The translations under genes and the position numbers were made by a program. From Lumbricus terrestris (taxonomy: Eukaryota > Annelida > Clitellata > Crassiclitellata > Lumbricidae): a stretch of DNA of 64,000 bases. Where the stretch lies: the NCBI GenBank assembly GCA_949752735.1, contig OX457041.1, forward strand, positions 28,155,400 through 28,219,399, read 5' to 3'. Position 1 is the first letter of the stretch, and each line of letters starts with the position of its first letter. Shown here in pieces: positions 12,401 through 22,855 of the stretch. The notes beneath the pieces are model-generated. The model saw only the letters and a list, made by a program, of their open reading frames with translations, did no database searches and was not told the DNA's origin.

Positions 12401-15400
12401 GTGCTGTGGGCCTGTTTAGACTAGCACAGATTTAAAATATCTGATTCAATATAATTATGTCAATTTCAAATGCAAATTTACCCCATGTTTGTTTTTGATA
12501 GCAAGAATAGTCTAAAAACCAGTTTCACCCTGATATGACGTGCTGAAAGGATTCTCAAAATTCAAAGCTCGACCAAAATATTAATCCTCATAGGCCAATT
12601 CAGCTCTCCGCTATTTGAGCTCTATACAAGCTGTGAATTTCTGGCCCTGCATCAGGGGCGGATCCAGGATTTCTGGTTAGGGGGGGCGTAAATACTACCA
12701 ATCCAATCCCGTAAATATATATATATATATATATGAAATTAGATCACGCAAAACTATAATGATCCTTTTTATAGAAAATGTTATGGAACTTTAAAAAAAT
12801 ATATAGTTTCTCATATAAAACCACTGGTCTCCACTGAAGGTTAACAGTGAAACGATTATAAATCAGTTATCGGTTACCGTTTTGATCATGCAACCCTTGA
12901 TCCAAAAAGAAAATAATTAGCCTAAGTGTCACAATCACATGCCAGTGGATTAAGCAGTGTCATTCTCCTTGGATGCTTTCTGGCGTAGGCATTGATAATG
13001 TCATCAATGTCTAACTTGATGTCCTTGAATTGTGCCACCAACAAGGCTCCCGTAATGGTCTCCTTTGCCTTCTGCAATATTAGGCCCCCCAGAAATTCGC
13101 GATCTTGCGCAGCGCAAATTTTGCGCAATTTTCCATACGATAATTAACATAGTAATGATAGAAATTGAATACACTAGTATTTGTATAAAAATAGATTCAA
13201 TAAGCAAGGGATGCGCCTCATCCATGGACCGCACGCCATTGAGCGTTAAGAGAATGATTATATGAGTAGGCCTAGTTCTATATCCTTGATTTGCTTTTGT
13301 GCATAATATCGGCAGCTGAACGCTTTCGGCGGCTATAATCAGCACGACGAATTTCAAATTATAATGATAATCATATGCCATCTTTTGAGATTTAGGCCTA
13401 AGATAGGCTTATGTCTTACCAACCGCAGTCGGCTTATTCGCGAATGATAAAACTGCTTGTTTAAGCCGTTTTGACGGCGGACCACTCGACATATTTTTTA
13501 ATTGACCAATTTCTATTTACGTAAATTTTGTCTGTACATGAACTTTGTGAATGACGTCACGGCGAAAGTCATTGGTCACGTGGGCAACGTCTGCTAGCAA
13601 CTCAGGTAAGTAGGTAAGAGAGGTCCGATAAGAGAGCTCCATTCTGCCGGTCCAGCTAGGCCTACTTCAAACATCCTATTTCCAAATTGTAATTATATTA
13701 GTTTTAGATCAGTTTAGTTTGAGAACGTTTGCTGCAGGTTTAGGGGGGGCGTACGCCGGCTCCGCCCCCCTCTAAATCCGCGCCTGTGCATGGCAGGCTA
13801 CTTTCAACTATTTATACATTATTTGTTCCAAAACTATATTAATATGCCCTAAACATAAATATTTTGCATACACTGTATATTATAAGTCTAATTATAGGTT
13901 GTGAAATAAATAAATGACGATGCTGTTATATGTTGCGACTTGCGACCTTAAAATCATTGCTAATCAAAGAGAGGTGGACACAAGTCCACAAACTAAAAGA
14001 AAATTTACATTTCTAGAATTTTTCGCGTACCCCTTACTGGCGCCTGGCGTACCCCCAGGGGTACGAGTACCACAGTTTGAGAACACCTGATATATATATA
14101 TTCTTCGTCAATGCATTAGGCACTTGGTTCATTTAATAACACATAAAACTTAATACTGTGTTCTGCGTTGAGTTGGGTCATGCAGCCTATGATGCGAATC
14201 AGTCACGTTTATAATTCGAGGCCAATTGTTTTGATAACACTTCAAAAAGCTTTGACAACTGTTTATTATTGGTGTCTAGAACTGGATTCTTGGAGGCGAA
14301 TGTCATAAGGTCTGTCTTCAGATCTCTGAAGATTCCAGTGCAAAATGACATGCTGAGAACTCTTTTGACAGTGTAAGTACCACAATTAAATTCGTATAAC
14401 CTCGATTACTCGATGATAAAAAGAGTAATTATATGTCTTTGAAGTGTTCAAGAGTCAAAACACACACTTACATTATCTAGCAAAATGCATTTGACCTGTG
14501 GTATGTAGGCCATCACACTTTGACTGGTCTGCATTCAAAATGATGTTGGGGAAACGTGGCGTTCTCTCTGGAGTCACCATCTCTTTCTGTTTCATCTCAT
14601 ACTGCGGCAATGTACTCCATTCTTCCGTTGCCAAAATTTCTTACTGTAAAGAAAGGAAAATCAAATTTTTAACAAGTGTTAAATTACTCCAATTTCTTAC
14701 CAAGAACAAACTGCAATGGCAGGCAAGGAAAAGTAATTAATTATTACTATATATCTGAATCTTGTTGGAATTTAGAATAGAAATGAGAACTAGATTTAAC
14801 AAAAGCAGCTAGTGCCTTTTAACTCTTTCGCGGCGAATGGGGTCGATTGTGACCCCATAACAAAAACGCACCCTTTTCTCGGATAATGTAGATATATTTA
14901 GAATTCTGTTTATATATTTCGCTTGGGGACATGTAGACGGATCAGAAAATACTCTAATATAGGTTTTTCCCCAATGGTTTGATGAAGTTATAAACGAAAA
15001 CTATGGTCGTAAGTTTGTGAAATTTCACATCCAGCCATTTCTATACTTTCGTCCACGCCTGCGGATTCTTGGCCGTTGACCATTTCGCTGTAATTATGCC
15101 TTTTCATCAGCGAAGTTCAGACTAAATTAATTATGTCGTTCAAAAAATGCTATAATAAGGTCTCAAGCAAATATTCTAGATGTTGCAAAGGTTTCAGGAA
15201 TTGAAGACCTCACATTTACCGATCGTCGATCAAACCATGCCGAACTCGTCATAGATTAGGATAAACAGCTCATTTGATCACTTCTCTGTAGCTTATTTGT
15301 TTTTTATTTAGGCGTATTTGCCTAGTTAGAAACAAAATTTATCAGTCAAGCAAGTTTTGTAGAGAATTTATAAAGAAATTCTCTACGTTTGGACATTTTC

Positions 15401-16449
15401 TGGAAAAAATACGACGACATCTCTGCAGGCCTAATATTTTGTTGATTTGAGCGTCTCTTCTAAGTGGAAGTACTATAAAAACATTTTAAAAATAAATTCA
15501 CAAATTTTTTAGCCTTTCACTGTTTCCTACAAGCTTGTCATACAAGTAGCTACTTTTAGCAGTGTTTGCATTACATTTTATTTTGCTCATAGATTTTTAA
15601 TTAATTTTTAATGCTATAAATTTAATTTTTATTTTTAATAATATTTAATATATTTATAAATTTTAAGAAAAACACGTCAATTGATCTGCTTTTTCAAGAC
15701 AGAATATTGTTGAGGAATCAAATACGAACAAAATAATATAAGACATGTCAATATTTCACAGACTTTAAGTGTTTTTCTTTATATGAACAAATTATGGCTA
15801 TATTTATGAAAAACAATTTAGCTGCCAAAGAGTTAAGAGCCTCAGAAATACTCCGAAAAGTGCTGTATGCAACCATAATATGCATTAAGACATTTAACAT
15901 AGAGCCTCTTAAAACAACTTCTCAGCCATGCACCACCTCTTTCAACAGTCCTCAAATGCATTGTAATAGCGCAGTAAACAAAATAAGATCCGATTTAATC
16001 GTGTGTGTTGTGTGTGTGCATAATCTAGGTTGGCCTGCCCAGAAAACGGTCTGGTGGACTACACCAACCTGGCCAGCTGCGTCGACTGGAGACGAAACCC
16101 TCTTCCTCCCGTGCGACACGAGCCAATCGCCTGTGACGACTCGTCCTGGCAAAGTAACGCTCCGATGACTCTTCTGCGCAACGTCAACGTCAAGGCGCTC
16201 GTCGAAGACCTCTTCGCCTTGGCCCATCCAAAACCACCCGAGCCACCCCCAGCTCAGTACGCTGCCTGGACTCCGAGCCAGTCCAACGTGCCACCCGCAC
16301 CACCATGCACGGCGCAGCCACCAGCACAGACAATACCCCAGCATCCAACGCCGATAATGCCACCAGCTGCAGAGCAGGGGTCAGCATCCTTACCAATTCA
16401 TCCAGCTGCACAATCCATGGCATATGCCGTTTCACAGTCTTGCAAGTGA
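2983..16449 (+). CDS. EFHC2: EFHC2-like axonemal DM10/EF-hand protein, complete
   Basis: Ciliary doublet-microtubule (inner junction) protein of the EFHC family. Ten coding exons: 2983-3024, 4159-4498, 7296-7519, 7965-8321, 8764-8902, 9753-10064, 10495-10691, 11432-11742, 14280-14372, 16029-16449. All junctions are GT/AG with matching phases, giving 811 codons. The 14-codon first exon (MALPYIPGNVFNKN) matches the family N terminus. Three DM10 domains lie at about 71-178 (WVAFDKQVLSFD), 217-365 and 413-530. A helical EF-hand region covers about 540-670. The 93-bp exon 9 (ANVIRSVFRSLKIP) supplies the segment before the WRRNPLP motif. The last ~75 residues are rich in Pro/Ala and longer than I recall in vertebrate EFHC2. 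I prefer EFHC2 to EFHC1 because of GKxKFHKS near the N terminus, PGIGGE and the WRxNP motif near the C terminus. Introns carry several transposons. Confidence 0.93.
3321..3478 (+). repeat. Dispersed ~155-bp repeat ending TTACGATTACGA, copy 1
   Basis: Closely similar in the same orientation to 55640-55805. Shared blocks include GCTCGACCCGGACCA-type sequence, GCGCTCGTGAATAAGCTGGT and CTTGGCTTTCGAGTGGCGCT. Both end in GAGTTTACGATTACGA, a short tandem tail typical of non-LTR retroelement 3' ends. It lies in EFHC2 intron 1. Confidence 0.7.
4622..6822. mobile_element. 2.2-kb TIR element with subterminal GCGAAAC repeats
   Basis: Ends are inverted copies of GGGTGAGTGCATACAAACCG and GGGTGAGTGCATATAAACCG, flanked by TA on both sides (4620-4621 and 6823-6824), consistent with a TA target duplication. 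Inside both ends are many copies of GCGAAACAC or CCGAAACA in both orientations, plus the palindrome GCGAAACGCGTTTCGC at about 6329 and a near-copy at about 4872. No transposase ORF is visible, so it is probably non-autonomous. It lies in EFHC2 intron 2. I cannot assign a superfamily. Confidence 0.75.
6938..7309. repeat. ~85-bp direct duplication of EFHC2 intron 2/exon 3 border flanking a SINE
   Basis: The segment at about 6938-7025 recurs at about 7219-7309 with a handful of differences. Shared landmarks are ACATCCCATTACA, ATCTGTGAAATGCTCAT and TTTCGTGTAGGAACGATAAC. The downstream copy contains the true exon 3 acceptor (AG at 7294-7295). The upstream copy holds the same AG plus the first ten exon bases, then the SINE. 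This is far longer than a normal SINE target-site duplication. Confidence 0.85.
7024..7220 (-). mobile_element. tRNA-headed SINE, minus strand, in EFHC2 intron 2
   Basis: Full-length reverse copy: TCTACTCAGAGGCGCTCCCG, then GAAGCGCTGAGCAATTGCGA, then AGGTCCCTACGCGGTGACTT, then the tRNA-like head ending CCACTATGCCACCGCGCC. It sits exactly between the two copies of the ~85-bp duplication and only about 75 bp upstream of exon 3. Confidence 0.88.
9426..9520 (-). repeat. (TCAA)n plus SINE 3'-end fragment
   Basis: Seven or so ATCA/TCAA units are followed by AGAATTTATATAGCGCC and ACTCAGAGGCGCTCCCG, the reverse complement of the SINE-family 3' end with its tail. The head is missing. It lies in EFHC2 intron 5. 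Confidence 0.7.
12129..14089. mobile_element. hAT-like element, outer member of a nested pair
   Basis: The left end CAGGGGTTCTCAACCTTT and the reverse complement of the right end, CAGGTGTTCTCAAACTGTGG, are typical hAT termini. Flanking octamers are ATATATAA (12121-12128) and ATATATAT (14090-14097), an imperfect 8-bp target duplication in AT-rich DNA. GTACCCCC/GGGGGTACG blocks inside both ends extend the similarity. No transposase ORF is seen. A second element (12653-13786) is inserted inside. It occupies EFHC2 intron 8. Confidence 0.75.
12653..13786. mobile_element. hAT-like element nested in the outer element
   Basis: Left end CAGGGGCGGATCCAGGATTT; the reverse complement of the right end is CAGGCGCGGATTTAGAGGGG. 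A run of G (left) or C (right) lies just inside each end. TGCAT flanks both sides (12648-12652 and 13787-13791). CAGGGGCGGATCCAG-type ends are common on non-autonomous hAT-like elements. No coding frame resembles a transposase. Confidence 0.7.
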
Positions 16450-17744
16450 TTGCGGCATGCATGACGGACGGCATAGTGTTTTCAGATTTCTGGTCCTGAA
16501 ATACTGCAACGCATCTTTTATTTCAAACTGACAACAGAAATGGAAAAAACATTTAAAACAATGTGAATATGTTTAACAGAATTACACGTTTGGTGTGATA
16601 TGAACAATAGATTAGAACTCAGCAACAACCAGACATAGAAACAAATTAAACCTGCATTATTCACTGCATCCTTAGCCTAGATATTTAACTAAAGAAACAT
16701 ATATATCGATTAAATTACCGTAAGATGTCCTGTTCAAATACTACTAATTTGATAAAATACCCAACTAAACCTGCACAATGCTTAACATTTGCGAATTTGT
16801 TAGTATGGTAATTAATTATTAAATGCTATTCACAGAAATTATTCTCAACCATGAATTTTCTGTCTGACCTCAGTACCCATATATGTGCCCCATTCATATT
16901 ATAGAAAATTTGCCCCAGTGAAACTGTTATTAGCCTAAAATAGAACTTGCAAAAAATTATATTTACTGTTTAAACATTTGCTACAATAATAGTTTTATTT
17001 ATAAATTGATGTAAATACAGTTGGTGTGCTGAAGGAAGTCTGATTTCTCTTTTGTGACTTGACTGGCTGGAAATTGACCAAAATTGTCTACACTGTTTGT
17101 AAACTTTAAGAAGTGAGGAACAGGATTAACCATCTACAATCATAAGCCACTACTAATAATAACATCAAACAACACTGCAAACCCATGGCTACCTCTCGGG
17201 GTAAACTTAAGGGACTGCTCTAATCCTGTTTGATTAGTTACAAAAAAACTTACCGGTAAATATAGTTTACACTCAAGAAACTCTTAAATTTAGGCTAATT
17301 ATGGCACATACAAAGATCGTTATATGCAGAACGAATCAGCGTATGACAATTTAAAAATTATAAAGTCTGGAAACTAAGCAGCAAATTGGTTACAATAAAT
17401 TATGTAACTCTACGAACCAGACATTGGTTCCATATTCGCTGTTTGGTCATTTTTCAGTGCAGTCTGAATTCAAACACTTTGTCTAACGCAAAATATTCAC
17501 GCATTCAACTCAACTGAACGTAGAAATACTGAAAAAGACAACATAGTTAGAGATTGGTTAAATACAAGCCAGAAATTCACTTAACTACTATAACAGATAT
17601 CATTGGTCATCCTTTCTGTTCTTTCAAACAAAACTTGAGTAAGCAATTTACCATTCTGACATGTTCTTATATTTTGCCATAGAAATATAGATATAGATAT
17701 AGTCTTTGGTTCAACAGAGTATATAGTCTTTGGTTCAACATGGC
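16450..17744. other. EFHC2 3' flank, AT-rich, no gene seen
   Basis: No conserved ORF or repeat family was recognised apart from a short duplicated stretch (TATAGTCTTTGGTTCAACA, twice at about 17697-17740). It probably includes the EFHC2 3' UTR; an AATAAA occurs near 17393, but the true poly(A) site cannot be set from sequence. Confidence 0.4.
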
Positions 17745-17948
17745 GGTTTGTTTTAAAAAAACTTGTAAACAATTTCTTGCTAAAAACAACGAAGGACTAA
17801 GTTTTCACTTTGAAGTTGCGAAATAATTTATACGGACTAGTGCATATAACGTTTGTCACCGCTCGGGAGAAAAATTAAAAACTTAATTGCGCCACGAGGA
17901 CAAAACAACATCTAGCCCACTGTGCGCATCGTGTACGCTCGGGGAAAA

Positions 17949-18821
17949 ATGGCATTTACGCTAAAGAACTTGAAGAAGTGTGGGAAATGCGAGATGGTTG
18001 GAGGTGTAGACAGTTTCGGAGAAACGTTCTGCAAGAACTGCTACAGAATAGAAACATTGGAAAACCACAACGAAGAGCACGAGAGGAGAATCGCAGAGCT
18101 GGAGAAAAAATTCGAGGGACTAATGGCCTTAACGAAAGCAGAGGAAATGGAGAGCACCAAGAAATACAACGAGCAACAGGCAAAGATGGATCACATGGCC
18201 GAGAGTTTGGAGAAAATCATAACTACGGAAGAAGCAGGTATCATCGAAGCAAAAACAGAGGCTTGGAGTGAAATAGTCAAATTGAAAGTGGATAAAGAGT
18301 TGATGGCGGTTACACAAAAGGTAAAAGGTGTCGAAAAGCAAATAGAACTCCGCATAGAAGAAGATAAGATGAAAGAGAGGAAAAAGAATAACGTTGTGAT
18401 ACACAGAATGGCAGAAAGCAAAGAGACGGACGAAAAAGAAAAGAATAAAGAAGACAGAAAAGCGACAATATACCTCATAAATGAAGTCCTGAAAGTGCCG
18501 TGCGAGGACAAGGACTTAAAGAGAGTGTTTAGACTCGGAAAACCAGCAGGAGAAGAAAAGCAAAGACCACTGCTCATAGAGTTCAAGGATGGCACAATAA
18601 AAAACAAAGTTCTGGAGAATCTATCGAGGCTTCGAAATGCAGATGAACAACTGAAACAGATATCGGTAGCACATGACATGACCGAAAGTGAGAGAAAACA
18701 ATGTAGGGAATTGGTCAAAGAATGTAAAGAGAAGCAAAAAAAGGAGGAGTCGGGGGAATGGAAATATCAGGTGAGAGGTCTGCCGGGAGGCATGAGGATT
18801 GTGAAGCTGAGAAAATATTAA
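17949..18821 (+). CDS. CR1 LINE ORF1 protein
   Basis: RNA-binding/chaperone-type ORF1 of the LINE. I start at the second ATG (MAFTLKNLKKC), which directly precedes the zinc-binding motif; an in-frame ATG at 17922 would add nine residues. Visible: a Cys4-like motif at the N terminus (KCGKCEMVGG, then FCKNC), a long Lys/Glu coiled coil (about residues 35-140), then a basic RRM-like part (NNVVIHRMAE, VFRLGKP, PLLIEFKD) and a basic C terminus. It ends 17 bp before the preferred ORF2 ATG; the ORF2 frame is -1 relative to ORF1. No stops or frameshifts are seen. Confidence 0.82.
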   Translation: MAFTLKNLKKCGKCEMVGGVDSFGETFCKNCYRIETLENHNEEHERRIAELEKKFEGLMALTKAEEMESTKKYNEQQAKMDHMAESLEKIITTEEAGIIEAKTEAWSEIVKLKVDKELMAVTQKVKGVEKQIELRIEEDKMKERKKNNVVIHRMAESKETDEKEKNKEDRKATIYLINEVLKVPCEDKDLKRVFRLGKPAGEEKQRPLLIEFKDGTIKNKVLENLSRLRNADEQLKQISVAHDMTESERKQCRELVKECKEKQKKEESGEWKYQVRGLPGGMRIVKLRKY

Positions 18822-18838
18822 ATAATAAAAATCAAAGC

Positions 18839-21670
18839 ATGCAAACAGCAAGCAATCTGAAAGCCTTCTACATAAATGCAAGAAGCGTAGTGAATATAGA
18901 CAAAAGAACCGAACTAGAGCTGTACGTGGAAAAAGAGAAACCGGACATTATTGGCATAACGGAATCATGGGCTAATGAATCAATACAAGACAGTGAATTA
19001 GAACTGGAGGGATATGCGATGTTTCGAAAGGACAGGGACATGCAGGGAGCAAGAGGACATGGAGGGGGTGTGTTGTTGTACATAAAGGATTGCATAACTG
19101 CACTGGAGAGAAGCGACCTGAAGGATGATAGGTTCAGGGAAAGTGTATGGTGTGAAATAAGAAACAAACCCGAGGCATTACTTGTTGGAGTGTGTTATAG
19201 AGTCCCAGATTCTTCAAAAGAGAGTGACACTGGACTGCATGAGTTGATCGGTAAGGCTACGAAAATGTCTTGTATTATAATGGGCGACTTTAATCACCAT
19301 ATTGACTGGGAAACAAGAGAAGGAAAGAGCAAAGCGGATGAACTATTCCTGGAATGCATGGATGAAAGTTTCCTCACACAGCACGTGACAGAACCAACAA
19401 GAGGGGACAACACATTAGATCTGGTTGTCTCAACAGAGGAGTACCTGGTAGAAGAAGTCATAGTGGAAGAAGAATTTGGCACAAGCGATCACAGAATTAT
19501 CAGGTTCGTCGTTAAAGGGGAATTTGAAAAAGAAATTGCGGCCTACCAGAAGCGATATAACTATTTCAAAGCAGACTACGACAAAGTAAGAAGCACAATG
19601 CAAGGCAAGGGTTTGGTGAGCAGATTAGCAAATTTGAACCTAAATGAGAAATGGAAGCAATTTGTATCTTGCATGAAAGAGGTCGTTGAAGAATCAGTAC
19701 CGGTTTTAAAAAGAACAAACAAGAGGCGTCCCTGGGTTAACAAGGAGGTCCAAAAAGCCCGAAGGACTAAGAAAAAAGCTTGGAAAAGGATGCAGCAAAT
19801 CAGACAGACTAAATTCTGCGAATTAGATGAATGTACATTGCTGAAATTGGAACAAGCAAAGGATAAATACATTAAAAAGAGAAATTCAGCTAAAGCAATA
19901 AACAGAAAGGCTATAATGAAATATGAAGAAAAACTGAGTCAAAATATAAAGATGGACAGCAAAAGTTTCTACAGATACATGAAAAGCAAGCAAAAAAGAA
20001 AAGACAAGGTGGGACCACTGAAAGACAATCTGGGCCAGATTGTTACTGAAAAAGAGGAAACAGCCGAGATGCTCAATAAGTACTTCGGATCAGTTCTCAC
20101 GAAGGAAGACATAACAAACGTACCAGAGCCAAATAAATTGTTCGAAGGCAGCGACAACCAGAAGTTGACAGATGTGTACATATCCAAAGAGGTGGTGATA
20201 AAGATGCTGGAAAACCTCAAAGAAGATAAAACTCCAGGAATCGACGAGATTCACCCAAAGTTCCTGAAGGAAGTGAGATACGAAGTAGGATCCATTCTGG
20301 CAGATATATTTAATGAATCGATGAAGTCTGGAGTAATTCCCAGAGACTGGAGAGATGCCATCGTCACTCCATTGTTTAAGAAAGGAAATAGGAGTGAGAC
20401 AAGCAACTACAGACCCATCAGCCTAACCTGCATAATATGTAAGGTGTTGGAACAAATTGTAAAAAGGAGTATGATTGAACACCTGAATGAGAATGAACTT
20501 ATCAACAACAGCCAGCACGGGTTTATGAAGGGAAGATCCTGCCTAACCAATCTGTTAGATTTCTTCGAGGATGTTTACGACAATCTGGACAAAAACTACT
20601 CGGTGGATCTGATCTATCTGGACTTTGCAAAGGCTTTCGACAAGGTACCACACAAACGATTAGCCAAGAAGTTGCAGGCATGCGGAATAGAAGGGTGTCT
20701 ACTGAACTGGGTCACCAACTGGTTAAAAGGGAGGAGACAACAAGTTCGAGTAACGGGCAAAAACTCAAGCTGGATAGATGTTACAAGTGGAGTACCACAG
20801 GGGTCGGTCTTAGGGCCACTGCTATTTGTAATTTTTATCAATGATATAGATGAAGGAATTGTCTCCAAAATCTCTAAGTTTGCTGACGACACAAAACTAT
20901 GCGCAAAGGTGAACAACGAGGAGGAAGCCAACACCCTAAGAAATGATTTGGAAAGACTGTACAAGTGGTCCAAAGACTGGAATATGCTGTTCAATGTAGA
21001 TAAATGTGCAGTGATGCACATGGGAAGAAAGAACATGGGGTTTGAATATGGAATGGGAGACAGGAAATTAAGAACAACAGAGGAGGAAAAAGATCTTGGA
21101 GTCATAATACACAAAAGTGCAAAACCATCAAGACAATGCAGAGAAGCAGCGAACAAAGCAAACAAAGTTCTGGGACACATAAAAAGAACAGTGGTCAGCA
21201 GAGAAAAAAACATCATCCTGAAGTTATTCAAAACTCTAGTCAGACCTCACCTAGAGTACTGTGTTCAGGCATGGAGTCCATACACACAGGAAGACAAGCA
21301 GGTGCTCGAAAAGGTGCAACGTCGAGCAACTAAGATGATAAGAGGTTATGGAAATTTAACATACGAAGAAAGATTGATAAACTGTGGATTGACAACACTG
21401 GAAAAGCGAAGATGCAGAGGAGATTTGATTGAGACTTACAAGCTGATGACACACAAAGAAATAACACCATACTCAAGATTTTTTCAATTGGCTGACAATA
21501 GAGGTTTAAGAGGACACCAATATAAAATATTCAGAAAATCCGAGGGTGCCATCAAGCAAAGATTTTTTAGCAGCAGAACAGTGAAGGCCTGGAACGAGCT
21601 GAGCGAAGAGACAGTGTCGGTGGAGACACTTATAAACTTCAAGGCCAAGCTAGGGCAAATAGGTTTTTAA
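18839..21670 (+). CDS. CR1 LINE ORF2: endonuclease and reverse transcriptase
   Basis: Catalyses target-primed reverse transcription. The N-terminal APE-type endonuclease shows FYINARSV, ITESW, GGGVLLYI, MGDFNHH and the late SDHRIIRF motif with its catalytic Asp-His. The reverse transcriptase shows PGIDEIHPKFLK, NYRPISLTCI, HGFMKGRSC, YLDFAKAFDKVPH, GVPQGSVLGPLLF and FADDTKLC (catalytic Asp pair). The C terminus has the CR1 signature LEKVQRRATK, then KRRCRGDLIETYK, then FFSSRTVKAWNEL. The frame is open from 18758; I prefer ATG 18839 because it follows the ORF1 stop and directly precedes conserved endonuclease sequence. About 943 residues, no stops, so possibly recent. Confidence 0.9.
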   Translation: MQTASNLKAFYINARSVVNIDKRTELELYVEKEKPDIIGITESWANESIQDSELELEGYAMFRKDRDMQGARGHGGGVLLYIKDCITALERSDLKDDRFRESVWCEIRNKPEALLVGVCYRVPDSSKESDTGLHELIGKATKMSCIIMGDFNHHIDWETREGKSKADELFLECMDESFLTQHVTEPTRGDNTLDLVVSTEEYLVEEVIVEEEFGTSDHRIIRFVVKGEFEKEIAAYQKRYNYFKADYDKVRSTMQGKGLVSRLANLNLNEKWKQFVSCMKEVVEESVPVLKRTNKRRPWVNKEVQKARRTKKKAWKRMQQIRQTKFCELDECTLLKLEQAKDKYIKKRNSAKAINRKAIMKYEEKLSQNIKMDSKSFYRYMKSKQKRKDKVGPLKDNLGQIVTEKEETAEMLNKYFGSVLTKEDITNVPEPNKLFEGSDNQKLTDVYISKEVVIKMLENLKEDKTPGIDEIHPKFLKEVRYEVGSILADIFNESMKSGVIPRDWRDAIVTPLFKKGNRSETSNYRPISLTCIICKVLEQIVKRSMIEHLNENELINNSQHGFMKGRSCLTNLLDFFEDVYDNLDKNYSVDLIYLDFAKAFDKVPHKRLAKKLQACGIEGCLLNWVTNWLKGRRQQVRVTGKNSSWIDVTSGVPQGSVLGPLLFVIFINDIDEGIVSKISKFADDTKLCAKVNNEEEANTLRNDLERLYKWSKDWNMLFNVDKCAVMHMGRKNMGFEYGMGDRKLRTTEEEKDLGVIIHKSAKPSRQCREAANKANKVLGHIKRTVVSREKNIILKLFKTLVRPHLEYCVQAWSPYTQEDKQVLEKVQRRATKMIRGYGNLTYEERLINCGLTTLEKRRCRGDLIETYKLMTHKEITPYSRFFQLADNRGLRGHQYKIFRKSEGAIKQRFFSSRTVKAWNELSEETVSVETLINFKAKLGQIGF

Positions 21671-21757
21671 AACATTGTAAAAGTGGTGGTTCTCACACAG
21701 ATCACGAGTCTTCTGAACCACCGTAAACCCTGTTATATTATATTATATTATATTAAA

Positions 21758-22535
21758 TGTTCCAATACTTAACATAGTTCTTTTGGTAAAGTTAAAGATT
21801 TAGGGCTTTGGTTATTAAACTAACCTGAATTGCAAAAAACTGATTGACTTAAATCTAACTTAGGTCATGATATTTATTACAATATATATTATATTATTAA
21901 TAGTCTCTTAGTTTTTAAATGAATTTCAGTAATAATTCTATAATTTCCAAACATTAGTCATATAACTGTAAAAATAGAATGCCTACCTAGTTTCCTATCA
22001 GACATGGAAATTGTGGAAAGGAACATGATTGCGAAGGGTCAGTTTCTTTCTTTCTGGAATAAGTAAGTAGCAGCTGAAATTCTAGCTCAATACAAACTTT
22101 ACTAACTTTTAAACCATTAAATTTCATGCCTAGACACTATTCTATGGCTTATAGTGCCTCAAGTTGTATTAAAATTCATTGAAAGTGTTGTATTCTAAAT
22201 ATCTTATCTGCTATAGTATTCATACCTGTCACATTTAGTATTCTCATTTTCTTTTTATTCTGAGCTAAGCAGAAAGCCACACGTACTTTCTTTAATTAAA
22301 TGTCACTCATCGGAATATGCTTTTTGAATTGGTACTTTACATGAATTATTAAACTATATCAAACCTTTTTCAATGTACAACAGAAATCATTGTGCATCTT
22401 TCGCATTTGCAACCTTTTTACCATTTTTTGGCACTCAGCTGAATAGCTTGCACATACTAACATAGCAAATTGTCAGGACACAAGTCTGCTATAATACTTC
22501 TCTCCACATTTCTACAGCACCCAAATAAATCGCAG
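21758..22535. other. Intergenic, nothing recognised
   Basis: AT-rich DNA without a convincing ORF, repeat family or inverted repeat. Confidence 0.4.
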
Positions 22536-22855
22536 GAATCAGCTTATTTACAGAGGATCCTTTGGGTTTTTTACATGCACTCCTCCACTTCCGGGTTACG
22601 ACAGAGATTGCTTGACAAAAGCGATTTTCATGTACGGCAGACGAGAACCCACTTCAGTGACCACGTTTTTTCAGTGACCAGCAACTTACGCTGGAACAGT
22701 CTTCTCCCACTCTGCGAGCGGCTGACTCGGTTGACTCCTTCAAATCTGGACTCAAGACTTATTTATTTTGTAAGGCCTATTCTGCTGTTAGTAGTATGTA
22801 AGGTGTCCTTGTAACTGTGTTACGGCACCAGAGAAATCATCATTGTTATGAATAT
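22536..22855 (+). mobile_element. LINE 3' fragment (RT C terminus)
   Basis: The translation keeps the pattern FSV, RWNSL, then SNLDSRLIYF, with an overlapping frame reading F-K-S-G-L-K-T-Y-L-F. This is the usual C-terminal block of CR1/Jockey/L2 reverse transcriptases (FSVAxPxLWNSLP, then SFKxxLKTYLF). Frameshifted and 5'-truncated, hence dead. Confidence 0.6.

Larger units (their letters stand above)
17745..21757 (+). mobile_element. CR1-clade LINE, near full length, both ORFs open
   Basis: Order: 5' UTR, ORF1 (zinc-binding/coiled-coil), ORF2 (APE endonuclease plus reverse transcriptase), short 3' UTR with hairpin (GGTGGTTC at 21685-21692 pairing with GAACCACC at 21715-21722), and a TATTA-type tandem tail (about 21731-21757). 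The hairpin plus short tandem tail, rather than poly(A), is typical of the CR1/L2 group. The 5' edge is approximate. No target duplication was found, as usual for CR1. The A-rich, AGA/GAA-biased coding strand differs from the host exons. Confidence 0.88.

Noticed and set aside
18129..18881. Minus-strand ORFs of 86-175 codons opposite the LINE
   Set aside because: Antisense shadows of the A-rich LINE ORF1 and ORF2; Ser/Phe/Leu-rich as expected from reverse-complemented Lys/Glu codons.
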